A stretch of 64,000 nt of DNA from Terrimonas ferruginea DSM 30193. Lineage in GTDB: Bacteria; Bacteroidota; Bacteroidia; Chitinophagales; Chitinophagaceae. The translations under genes were made by a program, and so were the position numbers. This document shows, in pieces, positions 8,559-18,003 of the stretch. The stretch is taken from NCBI RefSeq assembly GCF_000425585.1, contig NZ_KE384398.1:462416-526415 (forward strand). Direction: 5' to 3'. Below the pieces are notes generated by a model. The model made no database searches. It was not told the origin of the DNA and was given only the letters and a program-made list of their open reading frames with translations. How positions within the stretch are numbered: position 1 is the stretch's first letter; each line of letters begins with the position of its first letter.

Positions 8559-10031
8559 TTATTTAGTAGTTGACGGCAATTCATTGATCCAGTTCTTTTC
8601 ATCCTGTACGCAATGTTGCAACTGCACTTTCACTTTGAATTTATTTTTCAGATGGCGGGCCAGCGCATCTGCGGCGTAGACGCTTCGATGCTGTCCACCC
8701 GTGCATCCAAAGCTTACCATCAGGCTTTCAAAATCACGTTTGATATATTCTTCAACGGTGATGTCTACGATGTCGAAAACACTATTCAGAAAATCGGCCA
8801 TTTTCGTTTGCTGCTCGAGGTAGTCCATTACTTCCTTGTCGCGGCCTGTTTTTGTTTTCATGCTGAAAATGCGACCGGGGTTAAGAATACCGCGGCAATC
8901 AAAAACAAAACCACCACCATTACCACTGTCATCGGCAGGCCAACCTTTACGATAAGAGAAACTACAGATTTTTACAACCAATGGAGTGTTCTCTGTGGCT
9001 TGAGTCGGCGTAAACTGCTGGATGACATCATCGGCCACGCAGATATCAAGCACTCTCCGGAATTCAGGAACAGTAATGCCAAGGCGTTGGTTATCGAAAA
9101 ACTCCTTCAGGTTCTTCAAAGCCAGTGGAATACTGGTCAGGAACTGTGCTTTGCGCTCAAACAAACCGCGGAAACCATAAGCACCCAATACCTGTAGCAG
9201 GCGGATCAACACATAACCATTGTATTGACTGCGGAACACATTGCGATCGAGCGGGTGGCCGGAAACCTGTTCGAAAGAGTCCATATAATCTTCCAGCAGC
9301 CGGCTTTTCCAATCGTCGGAAAGGTTGGCGCGTGCCTGCCATAACATCGAAGCCACATCATACTGCGGTGCACCTTTCATCCCACCCTGGTAGTCGATAA
9401 AATGAACCGAATCGTTCGACGCATCCACCATGATATTGCGGCTCTGAAAATCACGGAACATGAAAAACTTGTATTCCGTATGTGTCAGATAGGTGCTGAG
9501 TGCTTCGAAATCGTTGATGAGTTGCTGCTTGTCATAGGGGCGGCGCAACGCATCAAGAAAATAATATTTGAAATAAAGCAGGTCGGCCATGATGGCTTCC
9601 TTCCCGAATTCTTTATTCGTAAGGCAGCGTGCGTAGTCGAGCCGTTCATCGCCTTTGATCTGCAACTCAGCCAGTGCATGCAGGCTTTTTTTGAAAAGAT
9701 TGTATACTTCGTCATTGAAGCCGCCTTTCTCCAGGCGGTTCAGGAGGGAGACATCCCCGAGGTCCTCCTGCAAATAAAATTGTTTGTCATCGCTGAAAGC
9801 AAGGATTTGCGGTACCGCCAGTTTTCGCTCCTTAAAATGCTGGGTGAAATAATGGAAGGTTTCATTTTCACGTATGTTGGCGCCATAGGTGCCGATCACA
9901 GACGTACCGGCACCATGAAGCCGGAAATAACGGCGTTCACTGCCGGATTGGGGCAGTACATCCACGTCGAGTGGATCTTCGCCTTTCCAGGAACGGTACA
10001 AATCACGTATTGAAGCGATAATCTCTTGCAT
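8559..10031 (-). CDS. amgK: AmgK-like sugar kinase fused to a RapZ C-terminal domain
   Basis: A 490-residue fusion. Residues 1 to about 335 form an aminoglycoside phosphotransferase-type kinase with the catalytic loop FRDFQSRNIM (Asp194, Asn199) and the metal site IDYQGG (Asp213). Residues about 350-490 match the RapZ C-terminal domain, including VFDCRGILNPG (about 376-386) and GCTGGQHRS (442-450). AmgK phosphorylates MurNAc or GlcNAc at the anomeric position; the RapZ C-domain of enterobacteria senses glucosamine-6-phosphate. The fusion suggests kinase activity is tied to amino-sugar level (inference). The ATG at 10031 is chosen because a perfect -7 box stands 4 bases upstream; a longer reading to 10064 would run through that box. 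Confidence 0.82.
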   Translation of the reverse strand: MQEIIASIRDLYRSWKGEDPLDVDVLPQSGSERRYFRLHGAGTSVIGTYGANIRENETFHYFTQHFKERKLAVPQILAFSDDKQFYLQEDLGDVSLLNRLEKGGFNDEVYNLFKKSLHALAELQIKGDERLDYARCLTNKEFGKEAIMADLLYFKYYFLDALRRPYDKQQLINDFEALSTYLTHTEYKFFMFRDFQSRNIMVDASNDSVHFIDYQGGMKGAPQYDVASMLWQARANLSDDWKSRLLEDYMDSFEQVSGHPLDRNVFRSQYNGYVLIRLLQVLGAYGFRGLFERKAQFLTSIPLALKNLKEFFDNQRLGITVPEFRRVLDICVADDVIQQFTPTQATENTPLVVKICSFSYRKGWPADDSGNGGGFVFDCRGILNPGRIFSMKTKTGRDKEVMDYLEQQTKMADFLNSVFDIVDITVEEYIKRDFESLMVSFGCTGGQHRSVYAADALARHLKNKFKVKVQLQHCVQDEKNWINELPSTTK

Positions 10032-10035
10032 GAAG

Positions 10036-10043
10036 CAAAAATA
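10036..10043 (-). promoter_or_regulatory. -7 box placed for a leaderless amgK transcript
   Basis: On the minus strand TATTTTTG (8/8 match to TAnnTTTG) is followed by CTTC and then the amgK ATG. With normal spacing transcription would begin at or next to the start codon. No clear TTTG is seen at -33. Confidence 0.5.
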
Positions 10044-10150
10044 TGATTTGAAGGAGTGAAGCACCGCATTTGGAATGAAAGAATTTTCACAAAAAATGGG
10101 GCGCTTTTTCCCATTGGATGCGGGTCCCCGTGACCGAACTTTGTGCTTTT

Positions 10151-10825
10151 ATGAACCGGAATAGCAGTCTGCCTCCAAGATCGTATTCCCTGAGGGGTTT
10201 TGAAAGAAGGCTCAATGAAATGGTGAGGTGGTTGTTCTTTTACCGGATGATCTGGATAGCGGTTTTCATAATAAGTATGGCCGTATTAGTAGTTATTTCC
10301 TGGACCCATTGGTCTCCGGCTGACCGTTTGAAAAACGCCGCCTGGTTATTGACCTGCGGATCGGTGCTGATGTCAATATTTTATGCTGTACTGAATCATG
10401 AAGTCAATCATTTCAGGCGGAAAACTGATCAGTTGGCGGCGAAGAAGAAATTGGCATTTGATGTTGTATCGGAGTGGCATAAAGAAGGTATTGTTACTTA
10501 TCTCAGGATCACGCAAAAATTATATGAAAAACACAAGCATTTAATTGAAGAAAACCGGTCAACAGAATTTTCACAGCTTTTAGAGCAGGATGACAGTGCG
10601 AGGGCAGCATTCGTTTCTTTGTTTAATTATTTCGAATGCATTTCACTTGGAGTGGCTCAACAAATCCATGATGAAGAATTCATGCGCAAGTCTTTCCGAA
10701 ACGTATTTATTGCGTATTTAAACGCTTACGATTTTTACATCCAATATCGCCGGAAAAAGTTCAATAATGATCGCATCTGGAAAGAATTTACCGACCTTGC
10801 TGTAAAGTGGAAAAACACTCTTTAA
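10151..10825 (+). CDS. DUF4760-like membrane protein
   Basis: A protein of 224 residues with two membrane segments near the N-terminus (about 31-55 and 62-82) and a helical cytosolic domain. The region containing FVSLFNYFECISLGVAQQIHDEEFM resembles the DUF4760 core; the split is weak and the function of that family is unknown. I prefer the ATG at 10151. An in-frame ATG at 10118 would add 11 residues, but a weak promoter (TTGG 10114-10117, 18 bases, GAACTTTG 10136-10143) overlaps that extension. It is divergent from amgK with no obvious functional link. Confidence 0.6.
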   Translation: MNRNSSLPPRSYSLRGFERRLNEMVRWLFFYRMIWIAVFIISMAVLVVISWTHWSPADRLKNAAWLLTCGSVLMSIFYAVLNHEVNHFRRKTDQLAAKKKLAFDVVSEWHKEGIVTYLRITQKLYEKHKHLIEENRSTEFSQLLEQDDSARAAFVSLFNYFECISLGVAQQIHDEEFMRKSFRNVFIAYLNAYDFYIQYRRKKFNNDRIWKEFTDLAVKWKNTL

Positions 10826-11272
10826 GACTATTTTTTTAACCCCTAAAACTTTAAAAGATGAATCAGATTCTTAGAGAACTCAGCGGCTGGTAAGCGATGC
10901 CGTTATAAGTTTTAAGTAATAAGTAGTAAGTGGTAAGTATTCAGCCAGTAAAGATGCAGGATCCGGGGATCCCTCCTGCCATGGCTAGTGTATGCACCAA
11001 CCATGGCGAAGAGGCTTCGGGTTGATACGTTATCAATCACCCGTTGACAAGGCCGGCATAACTAAAGCCTGCATTTTTCGAGAACGTCCTGTGCCGCTTC
11101 CCCTCCGCACCTCACCGGCCTAATCAAGGCGAACCTTTGCGAGGCGCTTAAAACTTATAACGGCTGTTTTACTTACTACTTAAAACTTACGCCGTGAGCC
11201 CTATCCCTTCCACCTTAAACCTATTGCCTAAAACTTATCTGCCCATGTACTAACACTCATTAGCTTTTTACC
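10826..11272. repeat. Spacer with an inverted-repeat-bounded element and heptamer arrays
   Basis: No protein gene is evident. An 18-bp perfect inverted repeat, GCCGTTATAAGTTTTAAG, lies at 10899-10916 and in complement at 11147-11164, bounding 266 bp. Inside are a five-unit TAAGTNN array (10906-10940), GGATCC repeated twice (about 10960-10973) and a degenerate copy of the CCATGGTTCGTG hairpin (10979-11006). Further heptamers run in the opposite sense at 11147-11190, and CCTTANN-type words at about 11200-11240. The layout resembles a small non-autonomous element, but no transposase or target duplication is visible. A very short reading frame of 11 codons starts at 10858. Confidence 0.6.
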
Positions 11273-11280
11273 TAAATTTG
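11273..11280 (+). promoter_or_regulatory. -7 box upstream of icmF
   Basis: TAAATTTG is an 8/8 match to TAnnTTTG and sits 36 bases before the chosen ATG at 11317. It overlaps a TTG at 11278 that would otherwise open the frame, arguing against that start. No convincing -33 TTTG is seen. Confidence 0.5.
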
Positions 11281-11316
11281 CCTTCCCGCGGCCTGGCCGC
11301 GGATTATCCACAGATT

Positions 11317-14300
11317 ATGGCTTATCAACTCAATCACAAGATCCGGATCGTTACTGCGGCCGCGCTATTCGATGGCCACGATGCCGCCATCAATATCATG
11401 CGCCGCATCCTGCAAAGCAAAGGTGCCGAGATCATTCACCTCGGACACAACCGCAGCGTGCTCGAAATCGTAGAATGCGCTATTGAAGAAGATGTACAGG
11501 GCATCGCCATTACCAGCTACCAGGGCGGACATATCGAATTTTTCAAATACATGAAAGACCTGCTGGACCAGAACGGTTGCTCGCATATCCGCATCTTCGG
11601 CGGCGGCGGCGGTACCATCCTGCCACAGGAGATTGAAGAACTGCATCAATACGGCATCACCCGTATCTACAGCCCCGACGATGGCCGGCAGATGGGCCTC
11701 GAAGGGATGATCGAAGACGTAATCCGCCAATGCGATTTTGCACTCAACGGCACCGGCGATTATCCCAATCCCCTGCAATTGCAGGAGGTAAAAGATATCC
11801 GCCGCATCGCGCGCCAGATCACCAACGTGGAAAACGGGACCGGGTCCGCGCCGGAAAAAACGATTAAAACCACTCCCGTACTCGGTATCACCGGCACCGG
11901 CGGCGCAGGCAAAAGCAGCGTTACTGATGAACTCGTCCGCCGCTATCTGCATGCATTCACCGATAAAACCATCGCCGTTATTTCCGTAGACCCCTCGAAG
12001 AAAAAAACGGGCGGTGCCTTACTCGGCGACCGCATCCGCATGAATGCCATCTCGCATCCGAGAGCCTATATGCGCTCACTCGCCACCCGCGACGATAACA
12101 CCGCACTCAGCGGCGCCGTTCAGGAAGCCATCGATATCTGCCGCACCGCAGGCTACGACCTCGTCATTCTCGAAAGCGCCGGTGTCGGACAAAGCGACGC
12201 ATCCATCCTCGAACATTGCGACGTCAGCCTTTACGTAATGACACCCGAATACGGCGCAGCTTCCCAGCTTGAAAAAATCAATATGCTGGACTATGCCGAT
12301 ATCATCTGCATCAACAAATTTGACAAAGCCGGCGCCCTCGATGCCCTGCACGACGTACGCAAACAATACAAGCGCAATCATCAACTCTTCCATGCGGCCG
12401 ATGCCGACCTGCCGATCGTCGGTTCCATCGCCGCACAGTTCAACGACGCCGGCATCAACGAACTTTTCGAAAAGCTCATCCTTACACTCGTGAAAAAGAC
12501 CGGCGTACAATTCGGAGAGTTGACCATTCACCCGCATACGAAAGACACAACTACCCAATCGCAAATCATTCCTCCGCGTCGCGTACGCTACCTGTCTGAA
12601 ATCTCCGACAGCAACCGTGCTTACGATCAATGGGTAAACGATCAATGCCTGATCGCCAGCAAGCTTTACATGATCAACGGACTAAAGGACGAAAAAGCAC
12701 TGACCGGCTCCGCTGATCTGGAAGATATCCGCCGACACTACGATGAACAATTGCACCCCGATTGCCGCCGCCTGATCGCGCAATGGGAAAGCATCAAAGA
12801 AAAATACGCTGCCGATTATTTCGAATACCAGGTACGCGATAAAGTGATCCGCCAGGACCTGACCACACGCTCCCTCAGCGGCACACGCATCCGCAAAGTG
12901 GTACTGCCCACTTATAACGACTGGGGCGATCTGCTGCGCTGGCAGTTGCAGGAAAATGTGCCCGGCGAGTTCCCCTACACCGCCGGCGTATTCGAACTCA
13001 AACGCCAGGGCGAAGACCCGACACGGATGTTCGCAGGAGAAGGCGGACCCGAGCGGACCAATAAACGTTTCCATTATGTAAGCGTCGATCAACCCGCCAA
13101 ACGGCTCTCCACCGCATTCGACAGCGTTACCCTTTACGGCGAAGACCCGGCGCATCGCCCGGATATCTATGGCAAAATCGGTAACAGCGGTGTGAGCATC
13201 GCCACTGTGGACGACGCCAAAAAATTGTACAGCGGCTTCGATCTCTGCAGCCCCAATACTTCCGTTTCCATGACCATCAACGGCCCTGCCCCCATCGTGC
13301 TCGCATTCTTTATGAATGCCGCCATTGATCAGCGCTGTGAAAAATGGATCAGGGAAAACGACAAACAATCGCTTATCGAAGAAGCTTTGCAACGCAAATA
13401 CGGAAAAGACAATCGTCCCAAATACCTCAATCCCTCTTCTCCCGATGGCTTACCCGAAGGAAATGATGGACTGGGCCTCCAGTTGCTCGGATTAAGCGGC
13501 GAAGAGGTTTTACCTGAAGACATTTATACGCAACTGCGCAACGAAGCATTGATGCAGGTGCGCGGTACCGTACAGGCCGATATCCTGAAAGAAGACCAGG
13601 CGCAGAACACTTGTATTTTCTCCACGGAATTTGCCCTCAAGCTGATGGGTGACGTGCAGGAATATTTCATCCGGAAAAAAGTCCGCAATTTCTACAGCGT
13701 AAGTATCAGCGGTTATCATATTGCAGAAGCCGGTGCCAATCCGATCACGCAGTTAGCGCTGACACTTGCCAATGGGTTTACTTATGTAGAGTATTATCTC
13801 AGCCGCGGCATGAACATCGACGACTTTGCTCCCAACCTGTCGTTCTTCTTCAGCAACGGCATGGATCCTGAGTACAGCGTGATCGGGCGCGTTGCGCGCC
13901 GTATATGGGCTAAAGCCATGAAACAGAAATACAATGGCAACGACCGCTCACAGAAACTGAAATACCATATCCAGACTTCCGGCCGCAGCCTGCACGCACA
14001 GGAGATCGACTTCAACGATATCCGCACCACTTTGCAGGCACTCTATGCTATTTACGATAACTGTAATTCACTTCATACAAACGCTTACGACGAAGCAATT
14101 ACTACGCCCACGGAAGAAAGCGTGCGCCGGGCAATGGCCATCCAGTTGATCATCAACCGTGAATTAGGCGCTGCCAAAACGGAAAATTATATCCAGGGAA
14201 GCTTTGCCATCGAAGAACTTACCAACCTCGTTGAAGAAGCCGTACTTGCCGAATTCGACCGCATTACCGAACGCGGAGGCGTGTTGGGCGCCATGGAACG

Positions 14301-14661
14301 TATGTATCAGCGCAATAAAATCCAGGAGGAAAGCCTGCATTATGAAATGCTTAAGCATACCGGTGAATATCCGATCGTAGGCGTTAATACATTTCTTAAT
14401 AAAAAAGGAAGCCCGACCATCGTACCTGCCGAGGTGATCCGCAGTACCACGGAAGAGAAAGAACAACAGATCAATAACCTTCATGCGTTTCATCAACGAA
14501 ACGAAAAAAAATCAGCCGCCGCTTTACAGCAACTGAAAGACGTAGCCGTGAAGAACGGCAACCTCTTCGACGAACTGATGGAGACCGTAAAGTATTGTTC
14601 ACTTGGACAGATCACGCACGCACTTTATGAAGTAGGCGGTCAATACCGCAGAAATATGTAA
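11317..14661 (+). CDS. icmF: Fused isobutyryl-CoA mutase IcmF
   Basis: An 1114-residue single-chain mutase: cobalamin-binding domain (about 1-140, DGHDAA at 19-24, SYQGGH at 67-72), MeaB-type GTPase chaperone (about 185-400, Walker A GTGGAGKS at 193-200, ESAGVGQSD at 286-294, NKFD at 333-336), then the substrate-binding barrel. This order is diagnostic of IcmF, which interconverts isobutyryl-CoA and n-butyryl-CoA with adenosylcobalamin. The residues that distinguish it from methylmalonyl-CoA mutase agree: Phe559 (AGVF, Tyr in the methylmalonyl enzyme) and Gln763 (AQNT, Arg in that enzyme). It is monocistronic with a terminator at 14667. The role is likely branched-chain acid metabolism. Confidence 0.93.
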   Translation: MAYQLNHKIRIVTAAALFDGHDAAINIMRRILQSKGAEIIHLGHNRSVLEIVECAIEEDVQGIAITSYQGGHIEFFKYMKDLLDQNGCSHIRIFGGGGGTILPQEIEELHQYGITRIYSPDDGRQMGLEGMIEDVIRQCDFALNGTGDYPNPLQLQEVKDIRRIARQITNVENGTGSAPEKTIKTTPVLGITGTGGAGKSSVTDELVRRYLHAFTDKTIAVISVDPSKKKTGGALLGDRIRMNAISHPRAYMRSLATRDDNTALSGAVQEAIDICRTAGYDLVILESAGVGQSDASILEHCDVSLYVMTPEYGAASQLEKINMLDYADIICINKFDKAGALDALHDVRKQYKRNHQLFHAADADLPIVGSIAAQFNDAGINELFEKLILTLVKKTGVQFGELTIHPHTKDTTTQSQIIPPRRVRYLSEISDSNRAYDQWVNDQCLIASKLYMINGLKDEKALTGSADLEDIRRHYDEQLHPDCRRLIAQWESIKEKYAADYFEYQVRDKVIRQDLTTRSLSGTRIRKVVLPTYNDWGDLLRWQLQENVPGEFPYTAGVFELKRQGEDPTRMFAGEGGPERTNKRFHYVSVDQPAKRLSTAFDSVTLYGEDPAHRPDIYGKIGNSGVSIATVDDAKKLYSGFDLCSPNTSVSMTINGPAPIVLAFFMNAAIDQRCEKWIRENDKQSLIEEALQRKYGKDNRPKYLNPSSPDGLPEGNDGLGLQLLGLSGEEVLPEDIYTQLRNEALMQVRGTVQADILKEDQAQNTCIFSTEFALKLMGDVQEYFIRKKVRNFYSVSISGYHIAEAGANPITQLALTLANGFTYVEYYLSRGMNIDDFAPNLSFFFSNGMDPEYSVIGRVARRIWAKAMKQKYNGNDRSQKLKYHIQTSGRSLHAQEIDFNDIRTTLQALYAIYDNCNSLHTNAYDEAITTPTEESVRRAMAIQLIINRELGAAKTENYIQGSFAIEELTNLVEEAVLAEFDRITERGGVLGAMERMYQRNKIQEESLHYEMLKHTGEYPIVGVNTFLNKKGSPTIVPAEVIRSTTEEKEQQINNLHAFHQRNEKKSAAALQQLKDVAVKNGNLFDELMETVKYCSLGQITHALYEVGGQYRRNM

Positions 14662-14666
14662 ATGAA

Positions 14667-14696
14667 GAAAGCGGCCGTAACAGCCGCTTTCTTTTT
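14667..14696 (+). terminator. Intrinsic terminator of icmF
   Basis: GAAAGCGGC (14667-14675) pairs with GCCGCTTTC (14683-14691) around a 7-base loop, followed by five Ts (14692-14696). The T run overlaps the stop codon of the convergent CsbD-like gene. Confidence 0.85.
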
Positions 14697-14901
14697 ACCC
14701 TGCTTTGTCTTCATTAGCAGAGATACTCTCCACATATTCCTTAACTGAATGGGGGTCCTTCCCCAACTTCTTCGCCAGCCTGTCGATAAGCTCCCGATCC
14801 TGGCCCGGCGTATAGTGGAGATCGTCGTCTGTAAGCTGGATATTATTCTCTTTCAACCGTTCTTTCACACGCTCCCAGCTATTTTCAAGTTTTAATTGCA
14901 T
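14695..14901 (-). CDS. CsbD-like small stress protein
   Basis: A 68-residue hydrophilic protein. The pattern SWERVKERLKENNIQLTDDDL followed by a second short helix (RLAKKLGKDPHSVKEYVESI) is that of the CsbD family, which is sigma-B controlled in Bacillus and common among general stress proteins; the biochemical role is unknown. It is encoded downstream of a PfpI-like stress protein with a terminator hairpin between them (14922-14943), so it probably has a separate promoter. Its 3' end overlaps the icmF terminator. Confidence 0.7.
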   Translation of the reverse strand: MQLKLENSWERVKERLKENNIQLTDDDLHYTPGQDRELIDRLAKKLGKDPHSVKEYVESISANEDKAG

Positions 14902-14920
14902 ACTATTCTTTTTTAAACAT

Positions 14921-14943
14921 AAAAACCACCGGCCGGTGGTTTT
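14921..14943 (-). terminator. Palindromic terminator of the PfpI-like gene
   Basis: A perfect 22-bp palindrome (14922-14943; half-site AAAACCACCGG) ends in Ts on the minus strand. It lies between the PfpI-like gene and the CsbD-like gene, both on the minus strand. Confidence 0.6.
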
Positions 14944-14983
14944 GGATTTATAGAGACAACAGCCTTATTGCACCGATCACCGA

Positions 14984-15562
14984 TCAATGCGAAGGAGTTG
15001 GAGTGTGCGCTACAGGCGAGTGTTTGCCCTCCCTGATCTCTTCCACCATTTTTTTATTGAATGCCGGAAGATCTTCCGGACTTCGACTGGTAACAAGACC
15101 ATTATCTGTAACAACTTCCATGTCTACCCAATGCGCCCCGGCATTTTCCAGATCGGTGCGGATAGATTTATACGAAGTCAGTTTTCGTCCTTCCAGTAAA
15201 CCTGTTTCAATCAGCAGTTGCGGGCCATGACAGATGGCGGCAACCGGTTTTCCTGCTTCAAGAAATTGTTGCGCGAATTCCACACACTGTTTGTTGGCGC
15301 GCATCTGATCGGGATTGATTACACCGCCAGGCACAACCAGGGCATCATAATCAGCAGGATCTGCTTTATCAAGATTTACATCTACGGGTAATTCGATGGA
15401 CCAATGATCGTGGTTCCAGGCTTTTACTTTTCCTTTCTGGGGGGAGACAATATCTACTCGTGCGCCTGCTTCCTCCAACGCCTTTTTAGGGCTGGTGAGT
15501 TCTACTTCTTCAAAACCATTTTCAGTAAGAATGGCTACTTTTTTTCCGGTAAGTGTTGCCAT
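14984..15562 (-). CDS. DJ-1/PfpI family protein (general stress protein 18-like)
   Basis: A 192-residue class I glutamine amidotransferase-like protein. The nucleophile elbow AICHGPQLL carries the conserved Cys, and an upstream Glu (NGFEEVE) occupies the usual acidic position. The family includes YhbO/PfpI proteins linked to oxidative and carbonyl stress and proposed as deglycases or proteases; activity cannot be told here. I start at MATLTGKKV because this matches family length. Longer readings begin at an ATG at 15607 or a TTG at 15637; the TTG lies inside the promoter. Predicted promoter at 15614-15645. Confidence 0.85.
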   Translation of the reverse strand: MATLTGKKVAILTENGFEEVELTSPKKALEEAGARVDIVSPQKGKVKAWNHDHWSIELPVDVNLDKADPADYDALVVPGGVINPDQMRANKQCVEFAQQFLEAGKPVAAICHGPQLLIETGLLEGRKLTSYKSIRTDLENAGAHWVDMEVVTDNGLVTSRSPEDLPAFNKKMVEEIREGKHSPVAHTPTPSH

Positions 15563-15613
15563 AGGTGATATGTTGAATAATGATGAATAATTGGTGTTAC
15601 TATTCATCTTATC

Positions 15614-15645
15614 CAAAAAGAATACCAGTACGGCCAATGTGCAAA
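15614..15645 (-). promoter_or_regulatory. Promoter of the PfpI-like gene
   Basis: On the minus strand TTTG (15642-15645) is followed after exactly 20 bases by TCTTTTTG (15614-15621), a 7/8 match to TAnnTTTG. It lies just past the pgl stop codon, so the stress gene is probably expressed apart from the pentose phosphate operon. Confidence 0.6.
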
Positions 15646-15652
15646 ACTCGGA

Positions 15653-16381
15653 TCAGTTGCCGGCAGCAGCTTCGTCCAGCATCCAGGTGATTTTTCCTTT
15701 TGTGGGAACTACTCCTTCTACCGGGTAGGGCGTATGTTTGGCGCGCCCGCGTATGGTGGCGATAACAGGTTGTTTCTCTTTGCCTGCCACCAGGAATATG
15801 GCTTCGCGGCTGCGGTTAATAAGCGGATAAGTAAAGCTGATACGGTGTGTTTGTTTTTCTTCCACCCAAACGGCACTTACCCATTTTTTCTTTTCATGGA
15901 GAATGGAAGTATGGGGAAAAAGTGACGCAGTATGTCCATCAGCGCCCATCCCCAGCAACATCCAGTCAAATGCCGGTGAGGAAGTGCCCAATAATTTACG
16001 CAGGCGTTCTTCGTATTTGGCGGCGCAGGCTTCGGGCTTGCCTTTGGTGGGAATGGCGAAAATATTTCCCTTCGGGATGGGTACATGGTCCAGCAACGCT
16101 TCGCGCGTCATGCGGAAATTACTGTCGGCATCGGTATGCGGCACAAAACGTTCATCACTCCAGCACAGAAACACTTTTTTCCAGGGAATGTTGCGGCTGA
16201 ACTCAGGCGTTGCAAGCAACTGATATAAACGGCGCGGCGTACTTCCGCCGGAAAGGCCAACGATAAAACGTCCGCGAGCGGCCACCGCTTCGGCGCAGGC
16301 CTTTACAAAAAAATGTGCAGCGGCGAGACTGAGTGATTCACTGTCTTTCCAGATAAATGTTTCTGCGGTAGTCGATGCCAT
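15653..16381 (-). CDS. pgl: 6-phosphogluconolactonase
   Basis: A 242-residue DevB/SOL-type lactonase. It hydrolyses 6-phosphogluconolactone to 6-phosphogluconate in the oxidative pentose phosphate pathway. Family motifs are GLSGGSTPRRLY (about 43-54), CWSDERFVP and LGMGADGHTASLFPH, which form the phosphate and lactone site. The gene is third in a minus-strand operon, 31 bases after zwf, so all three enzymes of the oxidative branch are made together. No signal peptide; cytosolic. Confidence 0.92.
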   Translation of the reverse strand: MASTTAETFIWKDSESLSLAAAHFFVKACAEAVAARGRFIVGLSGGSTPRRLYQLLATPEFSRNIPWKKVFLCWSDERFVPHTDADSNFRMTREALLDHVPIPKGNIFAIPTKGKPEACAAKYEERLRKLLGTSSPAFDWMLLGMGADGHTASLFPHTSILHEKKKWVSAVWVEEKQTHRISFTYPLINRSREAIFLVAGKEKQPVIATIRGRAKHTPYPVEGVVPTKGKITWMLDEAAAGN

Positions 16382-16412
16382 ATTGATAGTTCTTTCAGTT
16401 ATGTTAGTTAGT

Positions 16413-17957
16413 TCAGCCCGCTACCGCAGCTTTTGCTTTGCGTGGCTTGCGCGCCGGTTTTGCAGGCTGCAGCGGTTGCGGCAGGAAGGTCCAGTCGAAT
16501 CCTTGTTGCTGTATTAATTCATTTGCTTTCTCTGGTCCCCATGTACCGGCTTTGTAAGATAACAGGTCGTCGCTGGTTGATTTCCATGCGTCGAGGATCG
16601 GCATTACTTTGGCCCATGCGGCTTCCACCTGGTCGGCGCGCATAAACAACGTTGCATCTCCTTCCAGTACATCGAGCAGCAATGCTTCATACGCTTCGGG
16701 AACCGCTTCGGTATAAGATTCTTTGTAAGTAAAATCCATTTCCACCGGTTTGAGTTTCATTTCCACACCGGGTATTTTACTTTCAAACAACAAACTGATC
16801 TCCTGCTCCGGCTGGATGCTGATGATAAGCCTGTTGGGAACAGTTTCCTTCTGAAACAGTTTATGCGGCGATTCGCGGAATTGTATCACGATTACCGAAG
16901 ATTGCTTGGGCAAACATTTGCCGGTACGTAAAAAGAAGGGAACGCCCTGCCAGCGCTCGTTGTCGATATAAAGACGTGCGGCTACAAATGTTTCCGTAGT
17001 CGAATCCTTCGCTACTTTTTCTTCCTGGCGATATCCTTTCTGCGATACGCCATTAATCTTGCCTGCGGTGTATTGTCCGCGTACCACATTCTTAAATACA
17101 TCTTTCTTTTTGAAAGAGCGGATTTCCTGCACCACTTTCACGCGTGCATCGCGGATCGCTTCGGCCTCGTATTTCCCCGGACATTCCATGGCCACCACGC
17201 ACATGATCTGCATCAGGTGGTTTTGTATCATGTCGCGTAAGGCACCGCTTTGATCATAATAACCACCGCGGCCCGAAACGCTCACCTGCTCTGCCACACT
17301 GATCTGTATGTGATCGATGAAGCGGTTATTCCACAAAGGTTCAAATACATAATTGGCAAAACGGAAAGCCATCATGTTCTGCACCGTTTCTTTTCCCAGG
17401 TAATGGTCGATGCGGTAGATCTGGCTTTCTTTGAAATGTTTGGTCAGCAGTTTATTGAGTTCTTTGGCGGATGCGAGATCGTTGCCAAATGGCTTTTCCA
17501 CTACGATGCGGTCTTTCCCTTCCACCGATGCCAGTCCATGCGATGACAGGGCAATGGAGATCGGTTCGATAAAACGCGGCGCCACGGAGTAATAGAATAA
17601 ACGCGAAGCGCGCTCTTTCCATTTTTTATCGTTTGCTTCGAGTGTTTTACCGAGGCGCGTATAGGTATCTTCCTGCGTAAAGTCGCCCTGGAAGAAAAAG
17701 ACATGCTGGGAGAATTTTTTCCATTCTTCTTTGGTGGCCTTGCCGCTGCGGGAGAAAGTATTGATGCCTTCGAGCAGGTGTTTGCGGTATTCGTCTTCGT
17801 CGAGCGCCTGGTGGTGAATGCCATAGATGGCAAACTTCGAAGGCATGAAATCATTGATGTACAGATTGAAGAAGGCCGGGATCAGTTTGCGCCAGGCCAG
17901 GTCACCGTTGCCGCCAAAGATGACGATATTGGAAGCTTCGGGTTTTTTGTGGGTCAT
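16413..17957 (-). CDS. zwf: Glucose-6-phosphate 1-dehydrogenase
   Basis: A 514-residue enzyme that oxidises glucose-6-phosphate with NAD(P)+ to the lactone. The dinucleotide motif reads GGNGDLAWRKL instead of the more common GASGDLAKRKL. The active-site peptide RIDHYLGKE with its catalytic His is present, as is EKPFGND. A basic proline-rich tail (KPARKPRKAKA) extends beyond the usual C-terminus. The gene lies between gnd (46 bases upstream) and pgl (31 bases downstream). Confidence 0.95.
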   Translation of the reverse strand: MTHKKPEASNIVIFGGNGDLAWRKLIPAFFNLYINDFMPSKFAIYGIHHQALDEDEYRKHLLEGINTFSRSGKATKEEWKKFSQHVFFFQGDFTQEDTYTRLGKTLEANDKKWKERASRLFYYSVAPRFIEPISIALSSHGLASVEGKDRIVVEKPFGNDLASAKELNKLLTKHFKESQIYRIDHYLGKETVQNMMAFRFANYVFEPLWNNRFIDHIQISVAEQVSVSGRGGYYDQSGALRDMIQNHLMQIMCVVAMECPGKYEAEAIRDARVKVVQEIRSFKKKDVFKNVVRGQYTAGKINGVSQKGYRQEEKVAKDSTTETFVAARLYIDNERWQGVPFFLRTGKCLPKQSSVIVIQFRESPHKLFQKETVPNRLIISIQPEQEISLLFESKIPGVEMKLKPVEMDFTYKESYTEAVPEAYEALLLDVLEGDATLFMRADQVEAAWAKVMPILDAWKSTSDDLLSYKAGTWGPEKANELIQQQGFDWTFLPQPLQPAKPARKPRKAKAAVAG

Positions 17958-18003
17958 GATCTTTCGTTGATAATGTAGATTAATCAGGTGTTGGCAGGCA
18001 GGG

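Noticed and set aside
10858-10893. 11-codon ORF (MNQILRELSGW)
   Set aside because: It is too short, has no good promoter and abuts the repeat element.
10960-10973. Doubled GGATCC as a regulatory site
   Set aside because: It is only a restriction-type hexamer repeated by chance inside a repeat element.
11278-11316. TTG start extending IcmF by 13 residues
   Set aside because: The TTG lies inside the perfect -7 box 11273-11280, so it would not be transcribed; the ATG at 11317 begins the conserved domain.
15563-15637. TTG start extending the PfpI-like protein
   Set aside because: It runs through the predicted promoter and is outside the family length.
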